This document shows, piece by piece, positions 1 to 13,400 of a DNA stretch of 64,000 bases (position 1 is the first letter of the stretch; each line of letters starts with the position of its first letter). The stretch is from Dermatemys mawii (Eukaryota; Chordata; Testudines; Dermatemydidae): NCBI GenBank assembly GCA_007922305.1, contig ML677374.1:14069511-14133510 (forward strand), in the 5' to 3' direction. The position numbers and the translations under genes are program-made. Below the pieces are notes generated by a model that was given only the letters and a program-made list of their open reading frames with translations, had not been told where the DNA came from and made no database searches.

Positions 1-31
1 GATGTGGTAACAAGCATGAGCAGGGTCATGG

Positions 32-119
32 TTTGCCCAAGGTCACCAAGCAGGCTACAGCCTGGAATAATATGTAGGTCTCCTGAGTCCCAGTCCACTG
101 CTCTATCCACTAGACCATG
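32..119 (-). repeat. tRNA-derived SINE fragment (antisense)
   Basis: Read on the minus strand this shows a tRNA-like head (tagtggatagagcagtggac), then a B-box-like region and a core ending in ccttgggcaaac. The same head and core recur at 690, 3440, 6168, 20372, 43318, 49870 and 50175, so it is a dispersed family. The exact family (MIR/CORE-type or a turtle tRNA SINE) cannot be named without a library search. Confidence 0.6.
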
Positions 120-689
120 TCAGCTCCTGGGTGTGGGAGGATTCCTTAGCCCACCCTTCTCTCCTTCGAGCCTCTCAACACACAGTATGGCTACTCAAGC
201 TGTGCATTCCATGAAGGATTTGCCCTGTACTGAACTCAGTTTAGAGGGTTTGACTCAATCCAGTAAGGCACTTAAGCCTGGGTGTAATTTAAGCACTTGA
301 ATAGTCACTAATCAAGTGACTAAGTGCTTGCTGGATGAAGGCAACAGTGGTCAGCAATTTGCAAGCTTGAGCCCACAATGAACTTGGATCTCTAGAGAGA
401 GAAAATCTGTTTACAGCAAAACAGAAGAAGATGACATCCAAAAAGTTTCACAAGGTAGCAGTGTGCTGATTGCAGTTCCAGGCTGAGTGACCCTCTCCCT
501 TGGAGTCACACCGTAATTCATTCAGCCCAGATTCAGAGTGTCTGCCATTTTCATTCAGACAACAACATAGAAAAAACTAAAGCAAGCTTCCAAAATAAAC
601 ACCCCAGTCCCGCATCTCACTTGATTCTAGTACCGAACAGCCTCATCAATCCACCTTTGGGCCATTTAGGGCCTGATCCAAAGCCCACA
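120..689. other. Intronic sequence, nothing recognised
   Basis: No splice-bounded open frame, repeat end or RNA gene was recognised. The short open frames here lack coding character. Confidence 0.5.
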
Positions 690-775
690 CAAGACTGGGA
701 CTCACGAAACCTGGATTCTATTCCCAGTTCTGCCACTGGCCTGCTGGATAACCTTGGGCAACTTTTTTCTACTGG
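690..775 (+). repeat. tRNA-derived SINE fragment
   Basis: It contains the family's head and core in sense: gactgggactcacgaaacct, then ggattctattcccagttctg (B-box-like) and the ccactggcctgctgg...ccttgggcaa core. The 3' part is missing or diverged. Confidence 0.6.
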
Positions 776-3439
776 CCATAATGAACTCTTTATCACATCC
801 CCAATAGCTACTTCCAGCATCTGCGCAGAAACAGAAGACAAGCTTCAATGTGCATTCAAATATTCTCTTCTCAACTCACCCAACATCTTCCAGTTCCCCA
901 CCAATAAATAACAATTCCCTTGCTACTCGTGGGTGCCTGGGGGAACATGATGCTGGAAAATTCTCTTCTGAGCCAATCTGTGAGCTATATCACAGGTAAA
1001 AGCTGACTTCACAAAGGAGTAAACAAAGGGACAACAGAACCTAATAAATAATAGATAGCTGAATAAAGCTGTCACAATAATAAATTTAATTTGCATCAGA
1101 TTATTTATGACCCAAATATGCAGCAAAGCACTGATTGACTCTTAAGCAAATGCAGAAAATGATGGCTGTGTGATCTATCAAGCGGATCTGCCTGTTAGAT
1201 GCGTGTCCCGCAAATCAATTTTTGCAATTGCTCCTGTATACGACAGATGAGGTTCCTGAGCAGGACAGACAGGCTCAAAAATAACAAAAAGTGGCTCTAC
1301 ACAACTTACAAACTAGGACAGGAAAGCAGAGGAGAATGAATCCAGGGCACCTCACTGGGCAGAAGGGAAACCTGAGTTACTGTTCCAGATCTGTCTCTCA
1401 CTCCGGATCCCGGCCCAGGTCTCAGTGCTAAGCAAACTTCATGGCAGGACAGGTTTTATCCCACACACAGCTATTTCAAGAGCATTCATTAGGCAGAAGG
1501 GGAACATGAGGGTAATCTACATTTAAAGGAAGATCCACTGGTCTGTAACACAAAATAAAGAGTTCAGCTCTCATGCTAGCCTCTCCCCATGTTAATTTCG
1601 CTCTCCGGCTCCTCCCCCCGACACAACAGCTTTCATCTCAACCACCCCACTGCAGCCACGGATTGTCTACATTAAAGAGAGGACAGTGACAAAGACCCTT
1701 CATGAGCCAAATGGCATTTCATTATCCTCCTCCCAGTGAGCCGCTCCTCTTTCCATTTGCACTTCCTGCCCTTTCAGAAGGGAATCAACTGCTGAGAAGA
1801 GAGAAAGCGCAATGGGGCAAAGCCAGGCACCCCGGGAGGTTTGGAATGAGCTGCTCAGAAGGTACAGTGGTAATGTCAGGGCAAACCCATAGAGGAGAGA
1901 GGGACAGGCAATGTGGGTTGACGGCCATTAGATAGGCTGAGAGGTGGATTGCTCTCCGCAAAGGACCTAAAACAGGGCCAAGCAAAGCAGCCAACACCCA
2001 ACTCCAGGATGGAGTTGACGTGCACGCCGGCAGAAGCAAAGCATGCCTCCAAGCAGTGGATGAATAAAAATACATTTAATAAATGCCTCCCAGAGGAAGG
2101 CTCTTTTAGGCACAGGTGTTTTCAAGAGGGGAATGCACTTGTCTTTATCCCTCCTTCTACCTCACAACTAAAATGCCTACTGTGGTGAAAACACAGGAAG
2201 AGTCTAATTGCCTAAACCGGATGGCTTGGTATCTATTTCTGCCTCTGAATGCCTGACCCACCCTGAGACAGGTGGACTAGCCCTCCCAGCAATCTTTCCA
2301 TATGTGGTTGGAATTATAAAAAATTATATCTTTGAAAAACAAAAAGGCAAAGCATTCTCTCAGGGCTCCATTGCCTACTTCATGCACCGTTGCCCCTGAG
2401 TGTTCATTCAGTCATTCTGGCCAGCAAGCTGCCATTCAACTCACACGTTCCTCCCTCAGGAAATAACCAGCTGCCCGTTTGCTCAGTAGAAAAGAAACCC
2501 CCCAGACACTTGAGACAAAGGGTGTGAGGGAGAGAAACGAGAGGAAGTGCAGAATTTAGTGTCTTATAGCCACAAAATCCTCCTGGAACTAGACCCATTG
2601 TTTTCCCCCACCCCCTCAATAACGATTGTTGCATCCTTGCTGTTGCACCCTGTAATAATGGTCCTAAAAGAACCTGCCCGTGAGACAGCCAACCGTCAGC
2701 TTTCCCCATCCTCCCACTATTCCTACAGTACGGCCTGCTTTTCCACACTTGCTCTCTCCCTTGGGACGGACCAATCCTTTCAGGCTTGGAGGGGGCACAA
2801 TAGCATGTGCTCTGTATGACAGACGAGAAGATGGGGTTCTACCAAAGGAACCGGGCAGAAGCTGCATTTGCTCAGTTACTGAAAAGTTGCTTGGCTCCCA
2901 CTGCATCTGCCAGAAATAAAAACTCCAGCCAGGTTGTGCTTTAACCCTTACAAGGGTAGTTTTTTCATCAGGGATTGTTTAAAAAGTCTCTGTTTCAACT
3001 AAAAATAGTTTTTTCTCCAAGCAGGTATGCTTCCTATAAAAAGTGGCCACTATGTTAGAAAACGGAATCAGCACAGAGCTGTGTATTTACTACTAACTGA
3101 GTGTGGACAATACACTTGGCTCTCTGGAAGGCAAAGCCAGACAGCCTCTGCCCCAAGGGACATACAATCTAAACAGAAACAGAGCAGACAGATGCACTGT
3201 GCGGTTGTTAATATTTTCCCAAGAACAACATATTTCTAAACAACGGGAACACCTGAAACCTCCGGCGTCTTTCTAGGCTCTGATAATATACAGATATATA
3301 CAAGCACAATCTTTCTCTGCACCTGCAATGGCAAATAAAATTCTTACCATCTATACAGCCAGCCCTGCTGTCTTGAGGGCACTTTTGTTGAATACTGCAT
3401 TATTCATGGTTGCTTTATTGGTATAATAATATCACTTAG
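776..3439. other. Intronic sequence, nothing recognised
   Basis: Mixed-composition intron. I saw no gene, no repeat terminus with a target-site duplication and no RNA gene. Old decayed repeats could be present but are not recognisable by eye. Confidence 0.5.
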
Positions 3440-3645
3440 CACATGAATAGCACTGCTAATTTCAAAGCACTTTTCAAAGGACACTGAATATCATGAACTC
3501 CGTTTAAAAGATGAGGAAATTGAGATCCGGAGAGAGGGGAAGGGACTTGCCCAAAGTCACCCAACAGGTCAGTGGCATAGGCAGGAAGGGAATTCAGATT
3601 TCCTGAACACCAGTACAGAGCCCTACCCACTGAACTGCACCTACA
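3440..3645 (-). repeat. tRNA-derived SINE, near full length (antisense)
   Basis: In antisense order it shows the 3' part (caaagcacttttcaaagga), the core (gaggaaattgagatccggag, then cttgcccaaagtcacccaac) and the tRNA-like head (cccacccactgaactgc region). The layout matches the copies at 20372 and 49870. Confidence 0.7.
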
Positions 3646-6167
3646 TGGGAAGGTGAAGGAGCAATGCTAATTCTTCTGCCAGAACCCCAGGGCAAAGTCT
3701 AAGTTTTTAACTCTATGATCACAACGACTGAGAAGAACTTTTATTATAGCACCAAATGCAGAACTGGTCCACTCCACGAGGAGTGTGCTCGTCCTGTGGT
3801 GCTGCATCCTGCTGTCCTCGATACATGAGGGGTCAAACATGGCTTTCTCGACATGAACGGAGGGGTTCTGATTGTTTGGCAATCCAAGGCAGTATATCAT
3901 CCTTAGTCATCTTGCTCACACATTTCATCCATCTTTCTCAGTAGCATCCTTATGAATGAAGGGAGAATTGTACTCACATGTGAGATGCCAGTGCATTAAT
4001 ACAATCAGAGCCAATGATACAGCCTCCTACATCAGATTTCAGACTCCAATCCATCATCACCACTAACAATTTGATTACGGTAATACTGTCATGTCACGCC
4101 CCATGACCATTATGTTTTACTATTTTCCCAGGTTGGCAGCCAGTGGCTGGATCATGCCAAACAAAAACAAACTAATAAAAGCCACGAGATGGACTGACTT
4201 GAAACGAGACTGAGGCACATGGATTTCACAGGTCAGAGATTTGTAGGGGTTGGAAGCCAATTCAAAACATGCTGTCAGTCAATACGCTGAGCATGCATGC
4301 TGTATATTGACAATACTGAGACAGCACTGCAGGGAAAATGCACTAAATTGCTCTCAGCATCTCCAGAATAGAGGAGAGGGCAAAATCAGATAGGAATCTA
4401 ATCAATGTTTCACCCTTGTGTACTCTGAATTCTTAGCATGCTAATAAGAACACATGGGCAGTGGGAGCCATTAAAAGTAAGATACTTCCCACTCACAGCA
4501 ATTACATTTACCATAGTCTTCCTCCTAGTTCTGTGCGAGGTAGGACATTTCAGAATACATTTCCCCATGCTGCTGTGTGTGCATGTCCTCCAGACACTCT
4601 ATAATCTACTGAGTGATCATGGGATAGTTGAACAGATTTTCCCATGATACACTGCTACAAATCACTGTTAGGAAGTATAGTGAACACAGACACACACACA
4701 CACAGAGTTCACAGGTAGTTACACTGAGAAACAGGCTTCTGTACAGACTCCTCTCAAACTGCTCACTGTCATAGGGTCCAATGGTTGCCACGACCTGGTT
4801 ACAAAAGGACACCTGTAGTACAGACAGACAGGGTCCTGAATGCACAACTTTCCCAACAAATTCATGACTCATTGAGCTTCTAACAATACTGTCTACAGGG
4901 AAGGATCAAATACCAACAGCTCCATCCCTCTTGACTACTTCAGAAACTGGATTCTTCCAGAAAATAGTTTCCAGGCTCCCAGCAAAGGATATCCTGAAAG
5001 TAGACTCTGTGTACCTTAGCTAGCATGAATAATTACTTCAGAGGGAATTGCTGGGAAATCCACACCTCTTGGAAACAGAGGAGCAGATAAAAATAGCTAA
5101 AGAACCAATGCAATAACATATTAACATACCAGTGCACTAGGAGAAACTGTGCAAGGCCAAAGGTATCCAAAGTCAAGTGGGTAAAAGAATGCGCTTCCAG
5201 CTAGCACCACCTCTTACTTACAGGAACATAAGATTTACTCTATACACCAACGGTTCATCAACTCCAGTTTCCTGCATTAGCCAATATCTGATACTTCAGA
5301 AGTAGGCAACACCCCCGAGCCAACTGTGCAATGCTACACAAGGAGGGGAAAAGATTCCTTCCAGTCCCCATAGCTTATAGTTGGTAGCAGGTCACTTTTT
5401 TTGTAACAGGTCATTATTGCTCCCCAAAAATTAACCATCAATAAAATCAAGGCTTAAAGAATCAACTCAAATAATATAATCATCCCAGAAGGCTCAGAGA
5501 TAAGAGATTACACACAAAACAGCATATACAGTAGCAAAAGCCTGTAAAGCACTACCTGACAGCATTTAGATTTTCTGAAGAGCCTTTTATAGAAGCAAGA
5601 TGGAGGATAAGGAGAGGTCATGACAATGATAACGAGCTGTTGACAGGTGGCTTTGCTTGTCATTGTTACTCGTGGGTTGAGACAGGCTGCAAGTATGCCT
5701 GCAGCCAACAGGACAGTGCCAGAGGGAGAAAGAAGGCAGGGAGGAGAAGGAGGAGGAGAGTGTTTGGTTTCTGGTGGTGCTACCCCCCCACCCCCGCATC
5801 ACTCCTGTGCTGTTTGGTGAAGTAAAAGCTAAAAACATGGCTGCTGTTTACAGCATTTGTTTCCCAGACTTGCATCGGTGAATTTCTAAAGTAGCTACCA
5901 AGCTGGGTTTCCTCTGCCCCAGAACAGCCGAATGACATGTTTCCCCAATGGGCGAGGATATAAAATGTCTGCCCCATTGGGATAAAGTTCCTTCTGCCTC
6001 ATTTATCTGTGGGCTTCTCCACAGTTAGTCTCTTGAGTAGCGTTTCTGGGACTCGGGCAGAAGGCTAGCTTGCAAGCCAAGTTCTCCTGTACTACCCACC
6101 GATACAGAGCTATGTCCAGGCCAGTGACGGTGATCAGGAAGTTCAGCCCCTAAAGATGAAGAAGATA
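3646..6167. other. Intronic sequence with a short CA microsatellite
   Basis: The only structure noticed is a (CA)n run at about 4683-4705. No exon or mobile element end was recognised elsewhere in the stretch. Confidence 0.5.
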
Positions 6168-6340
6168 TGTGGTCGAGTGATTAAAGCACAGGACCGGGAG
6201 TCAGGAAATCTGAGTTATACTCGTGGTTCTATCACACATTTGTTTTGCGAATACGAGCAAGTCACTTCACTCTTTATTTCTGCTCCCCTTTAACTTGGGG
6301 ATAAAGCTGCTCTCCCACTTCACAAGTGCATTGGAAATAT
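6168..6340 (+). repeat. tRNA-derived SINE
   Basis: The head has the form tggtcgagtgattaaagcac with ggaccgggagtcaggaaatc, followed by a gtggttctatcac B-box-like segment, a diverged core (gagcaagtcacttcac) and a ttaacttggggataaagctg tail. This order fits a MIR-like SINE in sense orientation. Confidence 0.6.
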
Positions 6341-7966
6341 CTGTGGAATAGTTAGAGAATTGCAGCTGGAAGGTCAAATACTCAATACTAATCACTATTG
6401 TTATAACAGGTTTAGAGGCTTATGAAGACATCCTGAGTCTGAAAAATCAGGCTCCAACGCTCCCCAGAACAGGTGCCAGCATGAGGATCCCACCAATTCC
6501 TGCTGCAGAAATAGTGTGTGTTTGTGGGAGAACTAAACAGAGTTTAACATTTTGGTTTAGGTCCCAGTCGGATCCTAGAAGAGCGGAGGCAGTTGAAAAT
6601 GGTGGGCTAAGAGGATATAAACTGAATTTTTTTGAAATATTTCCGAACGTCAAGAAGGTCTGTACAAAGTTTCAGTATGGTTCTGAAGTTACCAGAACCC
6701 ATTCATTCACCTGTAGTCAGTGAGTCATCTCTATTTTGCCTAACTCTTCCCTAAATAAAAAGAAGTACGATAAGTCCAAGATCACATGCTACGTTCAGTG
6801 ACATTTGGATCGGACAATTTTTGATTTAGAATCAACTGTCTTCACTGAGATTTTTAAACAGTGTGAAAACATTTCTATCAGCAATAGATTTTATTAAAGC
6901 TTCTAAAACACAAAAAAAAGGACAAAATTGAAGTTTGCAGTGTTTCTTTAACATAAAAGCTTTGTACTGTTTAGGTTTAGGAAGACATTATTTCAGCGGC
7001 ACAGTGTATTCCATCAGCTGAACTAGCAAAAGGTTTGTACGTATGTCTGCTGAAATGTACACAGAAGAGTAAGATTTCTGGAGGCTGTTTTGTGATTGAC
7101 AAAGTTGTAATTTCAAAAGCTCAAAACACACACACATACCCCCTCTTTCGCAAATGTAAAGTAATAAGCTCCCTTGTCAGGCAACAGAAGTTTTCTTCCC
7201 TTGGGATTTCTCTCTCTCCATTTGATTTAACTTGGCCTGATGATTTGAGAACTTTGCAGATTAAGACAATGGAATAAGATAGCAAGTCATCCCTTCACAA
7301 ACACAGCCTGAATGCACACAGAAGTTTCTAGTAGGTTTGTTTGCCATTGCGCAATCTTGTTAGGGATAATCTTGTTAACTGAGTCAACCGATTAGAATGG
7401 ATTTTCATCCATTCTAGTCAATTCTGAATGAGTACAGAAGTCCCAGAAGTACAGAGTCTGGTTGATAACTTTGCAGCTCTGAAACATTCTCAGAGACATT
7501 TATACAGGACTGGTTTTGCCTTAGCACGACTGCTATACACTTAAATGAGATTGGTTGCTGTTCTGGAAACAGCTGTTGACTGAGAAAGTTAAAGAAGGCC
7601 TCATTTGAAAAATATACCAGTTCTCTTCCCTCCTTTGTGCTCGATCTGTCTATCTTTCTAACGGGAATTCAGGTCATGCAATGTATGTCCCCATTTCGAT
7701 GAGAGCACCAATTCCACATAAAACTCAGAGAGCAGAGGCAGTGTTTCATGAGTGCCAGGTGGTGGGATGAGCAGGAGGATGGACTCTTCATTCCCAGGCT
7801 TTGGCTTAGAGAGAGATGTCTGGAAAGAAACATCTAAACAGTCATGAAATGTGATTATTTTATTCATCTTTCTAGTAGATATATTTCCCCAGCATATCTC
7901 TGATACAGCACGCACATGGCTGTTGCCTTCACTGCAGCCTCAATGAAACAAGGCCAAGAAATAGCT
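6341..7966. other. Intronic sequence, nothing recognised
   Basis: A/T-leaning intron. No recognisable exon, repeat terminus or RNA gene. Confidence 0.5.
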
Positions 7967-8089
7967 AGTGATTTGGGGGGCCGAAATTGAGATGCTTTAA
8001 AAGGGCCCCAGTGCCTGCACTCTCAGATAATCAGGCCCCTCTTAGGTGTCTCAGGTTGGACATCCAAACATTGAGGCTCCAAAATCACT
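7967..8089. repeat. Palindromic MITE-like repeat
   Basis: The left edge reads agtgatttggggggccgaaa and the right edge, reverse complemented, reads agtgattttggagcctcaat. The arms of about 50 bp remain alignable as far as a shared ggggccc-like block. No clear target-site duplication is visible. It looks like a degraded inverted-repeat element; the superfamily is unknown. Confidence 0.5.
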
Positions 8090-9928
8090 TGTCACTTTTG
8101 AACAATCTCGGCTCAGAGTTGCGTTGCAAGTGTCACGAGACAGACTTCAGAAAGAATGGTAACATATAACAGCTCATGCTGGCCTTACAGGGTGCAGAGG
8201 ATGTCACACAGCTGTGAAGCCCCATGCTGCAGATTTTGGTCACACCAGCTGCAAGTTTCTTTTTTAGCCAATGGGTATTTTAAAACCAGCCACTACCACC
8301 TGGAAGCCTGCACTATCATTTGGTAGAAGATTATCCCTCAAGCCTGGTTTCCTATGGCAGAAACAGATGTCCATGTGCTATGCACCGCTGCCCACTCAGC
8401 AGTGTCATCATGTGTGTGTTACAGCAGCAGGAAAAAAACGAGCATGTAAGGAAGAAAATGAACAGAAAGGAAATTGACTTCAGGGTCTGAAGGAGAAGGA
8501 GACAATAGAGATGCCTTCTGTGCTCCTGATCAGGGCTCTGGAACAAGCAAGCCCTGGTGGTTTCAGGAGAATGCCTCCCAAGCTTTAAAGAGGAAATATT
8601 GCCTGTAAAATGAGGGGGTTTTTAAGATCTCTAAAACCGTCTAGGCCAAGCTGGGTACAGTCAAAGCTACTTGTAAGCTCTTAAGACCTGACCTTGTACT
8701 CCGTATGCAGGCAAATTTCAAATGACTTCAATCAAAAGTATTCGTACCTGAGGAGTACAGATTGGGATCCAAATACAGGCCAAATCCCAGATTTCCATGG
8801 GAGCTGGGGTCTGTTTTGGGTGTGTAAAATCTTCCCCCCTCCTGGAGGCTGCTCTGAGGCGGCTCCAGGGCACCAGCTAGACCAGTGAATGAGTGCAGCA
8901 CAGATTTGTTTGCAAGACCACCACCTCCACTGAGAAGGAATACATGCAGCAGGCAGGGAAAAAGCCGCTGAGACACATACCACTCTGGAGTCAAGATCCT
9001 GTGCCAGTCTGGGACACTGTAGGTCTTTGACAGGATCTGGTCTGATATTAACTGAAGGTGCTCGCAGACCTTAGACACAGCGTGGCTCAGTTGGGCTTGT
9101 AGTTAATACACCCAAAGATTTTTACTATCTGTATTTAATTCGGTGAGGGTCAAAATAGCTGGTTTTTATTTAACAGCATTTCCCTACAGAAGGGTGGGGG
9201 GAGGAAGGGGACCGTTAACTTGTATTGCAGACTAGAGCCTATAAAAGGACACCTACTGCCCTGCTCACTGAAGGGTCGCAGGGAGAGCTTTTCTCATGAA
9301 GATTTACTGCTTGGGACCCTCCACTCTGGCACCAGTATAGCACGTTTCCCCAGTTCAGAACAACAGGGAAACCCCTTGTCTGCTCCTATGGCACATGCTC
9401 GCCCTCTCTCCCCGCTGGGGCACTGGTGCCTAGCCTCTGATTTTTGCCCCGTGTATTGATTTGCAGAAGGGCAGGCTGTGCTCAGACTGAGCCCAGCATT
9501 GATCAGTTCAAACTCTAGACACAGGAGCGCTGCGGGTAAAAAGTCCAACCGGAGCATGGGGTCAGGGTTTTGGCGATGGCAAGTTGTAGTAACTTCCCGT
9601 CTGTGGGAGATGCAGAGCAGTCAGAGGTCAAAACTGCCCAAAGTGTGAATTGCACTGGCTGGGGTCAAAGCGTGGCCAGGACACATAGTGATTCCTGGGC
9701 CAAGAAAACCCTTAAGCATATGCTTAAATTTAAGCACAGAAGTGGGATGATTTCAATGCTTAAATTTAAGCACGTCTGTGCTTCAAGCGCTCTGTTAGAT
9801 CAGTGCGTCCTCCTATGGAGCCCTCAGCCAGTATTATAGCTGCCCAGAGGAAACCCCAAACGAGGGCAGGTGGCAATAACAGAGCCTGTCTTCCCTGAAG
9901 GTCAAACCTCCCATTAAAATGTCTAGCT
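8090..9928. other. Intronic sequence, nothing recognised
   Basis: No exon or repeat terminus recognised. A pair of near-identical short segments (taaatttaagcac) near 9724-9773 is a small local duplication only. Confidence 0.45.
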
Positions 9929-9990
9929 CAGGGATTCTCAAACATCATTGCTCTGCAACCCCCTTCTGACAACAAAAATTATTACATGAC

Positions 9991-10142
9991 TAGGGTGACC
10001 AGATAGCAAGTGTAAAAAACCCCAAAAAACGGTGTGTGTGGGTGCGTGTGTTTGTGTGTGTGTGTGTATTAGGTGCTTATATACAAAAAAGCTCCCCAAA
10101 ATCGGGACTGTCCCTATAAAATCAGGACATTTGGTCACCGTA
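9991..10142. mobile_element. hAT MITE, copy 1 (tagggtgacc family), 152 bp
   Basis: It starts tagggtgaccagat and ends atttggtcaccgta, which are inverted repeats. It is flanked by a perfect 8-bp duplication, tacatgac, at 9983-9990 and 10143-10150. It sits inside the hAT element at 9929-10485. A GT-rich microsatellite fills its middle. The right half is almost the same as in the copy at 57873-57994. Confidence 0.9.
10029..10068. repeat. (GT)n microsatellite
   Basis: An interrupted GT/TG run inside the MITE, absent from the other two copies. It therefore probably expanded after insertion. Confidence 0.9.
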
Positions 10143-10485
10143 TACATGACTCCAGGAAGGGGGATTGAAGCCTGAGCCCACCAGAGCCCAGTCACCCTGT
10201 GTGGAGTGGGCCCAAACCCTGCCACCTCAGGAGGTGGAGGGGGAGTCCAAACCCAAGGGCTTCAGCTGCAGGTGGGGGGCCACTAAACTGAGCCCTGCTG
10301 CCCAGAGCTGAAGCCAAAGCCTGCGCCCCACTCCCCAGGGCAGAAGCCTTTGGACTTTGGCCCCAGGCAGTGTGGCTCGGGCTTTGGCTACAGCCCCAGC
10401 AAATCTAAATATCAGCCCTGGTGACCTCATTCGAAGGGGATCGCAACCCACTGTGGGGTCTCGACCTACAGTTTGAGAACCACTG

Positions 10486-13400
10486 AGACTTTAGCTGGTT
10501 TAAGTTATACGTCCCTACGTCAGCCAGAGTGAATCTGGTCTCTCCCCGATTGTATCCCTTGCAATCACCACTGTGCTAACTCTTCTAGACCAGATGACCA
10601 TAAGTGCCATGAAACCATGACAGATGCTCAATGGCACAGATCAGAGCCTGCCAGCAAAGATGTCACAAAGCAGCATTTCTTCTCAGAATCATACCTTGCC
10701 AATATCATTGGAACCTGGTACACAGGAAAAAATGTGATATTTCCTGTTCCTAATTTTTATTTTTTTTACCATAACACCATGTCTACATTTACCCCTATCC
10801 CGTGAATCACTAGTTCCATTTCTCTCCCCAGGAACACATCCCAATTCCAGATCATGTCCTAGTTTGCACTAAGTTATTGCGTCTCAGAATAGAAATCAGC
10901 CCCAAAACCTGCTTTCTGCTGCAAGCAGAAAACAGGAAAGAGAGCGCGAAAATACACCATAAAAATACAGTGTATTCCAAGTAAATCCTATGCTACTTTT
11001 AGCTCACCAATAGCAGCAACTTCCTAAGAACAACATTACAATAGAAAATCCAGGAGCTCCTCATGCCATGGTTGCTAATGGAAACGTGCTAAAAGAAACA
11101 TGTGTCTGGCATATTCTTATCCCAGAGCTTGATTCAGGCTCTAGCTTTAAAAAAATAAATTCACATATAAATGCCTTTTTCCCCACTGGAGGAGCCTTTT
11201 AATGTAATGAGCTCCTGGTAGGCTTCTGGTTGTATTTAGAAAGCTGGAGAAATGCTGTGATGCTTGGACTTGTGCTTCAAAATATCCTATCTGAAAAACA
11301 GGGACACACTCCAGCAAAGGGCTCCATGGCAGCCATTGCAGTGCAAAGCATGCTGGGAAAGCTAGGCTTGCTGCCCCATTAGGCCCTCTCCCCCTATGTT
11401 CACCCAATGCAGTTAGAGACTGATGGGAACCGCGCAATGTTCAGCCTCACGCAGGGTGGCACTCGTGGAAACGGTAGAGGACAACACCTACAGTGGCAGG
11501 TTCTCTGCTGTGGAGATGGCTCCCACAGCACCCCGATCAGAGCTCATGTCGCACCCTCATGCCTCTCCGCTGCCATTTTACCCTGACATGAGTGCTGCTG
11601 CCTCCTTGGTAACTAGTCTCCCGAGAATCTAGGTTTTGCTCAAACTACTGATCTAGTGGGGCCAAGTAACAGGAGCTGCTCTCACTACCTCTCCGGCACA
11701 GTCTGTATTTGGGATAAGGTCCTACTACCGTACCTGAACAGCCAGAACTGTGGGAGCCAGGGTTTACTACATGTTCTGGGCAATGTGTGAGTAAAGACAG
11801 CAGGGTGAGTGAACAGGAAAAGCTCCACTATGGGGTGAGAGGCTTAGAACTTGCTCCAGCTCCTGCTTCCATCTTATCCAAAGGAGCACTGCTGTGTGAG
11901 AGGTTCTCCTGCATGAAGGATAAAGAATGGCATTTGCAACACACTTTTCTACACATGCAATTCAAAATGTGCAGGGTTTGAAAGCAAATTCCTTTCACAC
12001 TGCTCTTCTGTAAAATTCTGACCTTTTCAATCAAAGACATGTATATACATGTGCAGCAGAGAACTCAGCTCCAGAAACAATATGCAATTTAGGGGGAAAA
12101 CCCCCCACAATGAATCTATGAATATATTTTAAAACACAGATACGTCTTTGAAACTGACCAACTTTCTTCACTGAGGTTAATTCAAATCCCTGTGAACTTC
12201 TGAACAGATAGCACAAGACCAGGAGGGACTCTTCTGCTTCTCATTCTTTAGGGGAAGGAAGACATTGGTCAAATGACATTGGAATTCAATGGATAGTAGG
12301 GGGACAATGTATCACACCTTGCAGCAAAGGCCTCAAGAGAATATTGGAACTTCTGATCTTTATTCACCTCCCTGTTCTAAACTGGGCAGCGCCTGGGCTT
12401 GGGGTATAATTCTGAAAATCAAGCTGTCAGCAGCTTTGTGATAATTCACTTCTTTAGGAATACAAATAACTGTTGAATGAGAATACATGAAAATCCACAG
12501 GAGATGTGGCTGTAAGAGCAATTGTGAATAATTGCTATTGTTTAATATCCAGGATCCTGTCTCTCTTTTCTCCAAGTGATTTTTTTTTTTTTAGTGGAAG
12601 TGAAAGATGCCAGGCTGACAAAGGGCTCTCCCACCCCCAATTCATTGAGAGAAGTCACACATAAATTTCCCCATGTTGCCTTTACCTGTGGGGGAGTACA
12701 CTGCAGGAGTGACCAGGGATTTCAGACTCCATTGCCCCATTCAGTGGCCCGCTTCTGTGGCCATCAAGCAGGAGAGTCAGTGCCCAGTGTAATTACAGTT
12801 TTTGTGATATGAATGCCTCCTGTCCATTAGGAACTGAACCAAGAACACGCTCATTTCACAGAGGCCTCCTGGTCTGGTGATTAGCACCAAATGCTTCAGA
12901 GGAAGGTGCAAGAAACTCTGCGCTGGGCAATTATGGGATAGCTTGCCTACAGGGAGCTTCCTCCTAAACCACATTAGTTACAGGCTGCCATGTCCTGAAG
13001 CATGAGGGTTTACAAGACTTCCAAAAACTCTTGTTTATTTTAATATTTACTATTATAACTCTGTTATCCTTATAAATGTTCAGGATTTTTAAACAAAACA
13101 AACAAACAAAAAAAACACTCCCGCCACACACTTAGCTTCAATGATATTGCTTGTGGCACTAAGTTCCTCAAGCTAATCACTCATTTTGTGAAAAAATTTA
13201 ACCTCCTTTGATTGGTTTTGTATTTGCCATCTTTCAGCTTCACTGAACGTCCCCTTGTTCTGGTATCATGAGAAAGGGTGCATAGAAGCATCCAATCTAT
13301 CTTCTCCAGATTCCTGGTCATGTATGCCACCATCACACTCCCTCTCATTTCAGAAGGTGAGCAAATCTACAGTACACTGCTCATCTCTGAAACTGCTGCT

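Larger units (their letters stand above)
9929..10485. mobile_element. Non-autonomous hAT-type element interrupted by a MITE
   Basis: The left end cagggattctcaaac and right end gtttgagaaccactg are inverted repeats matching at 13 of 15 positions. The interior is GC-rich without a coding frame. It is split at 9991-10142 by a younger MITE, so the original was about 400 bp. The caggg...tctcaaac ends are typical of hAT elements. The outer target duplication is not convincing. Confidence 0.65.
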
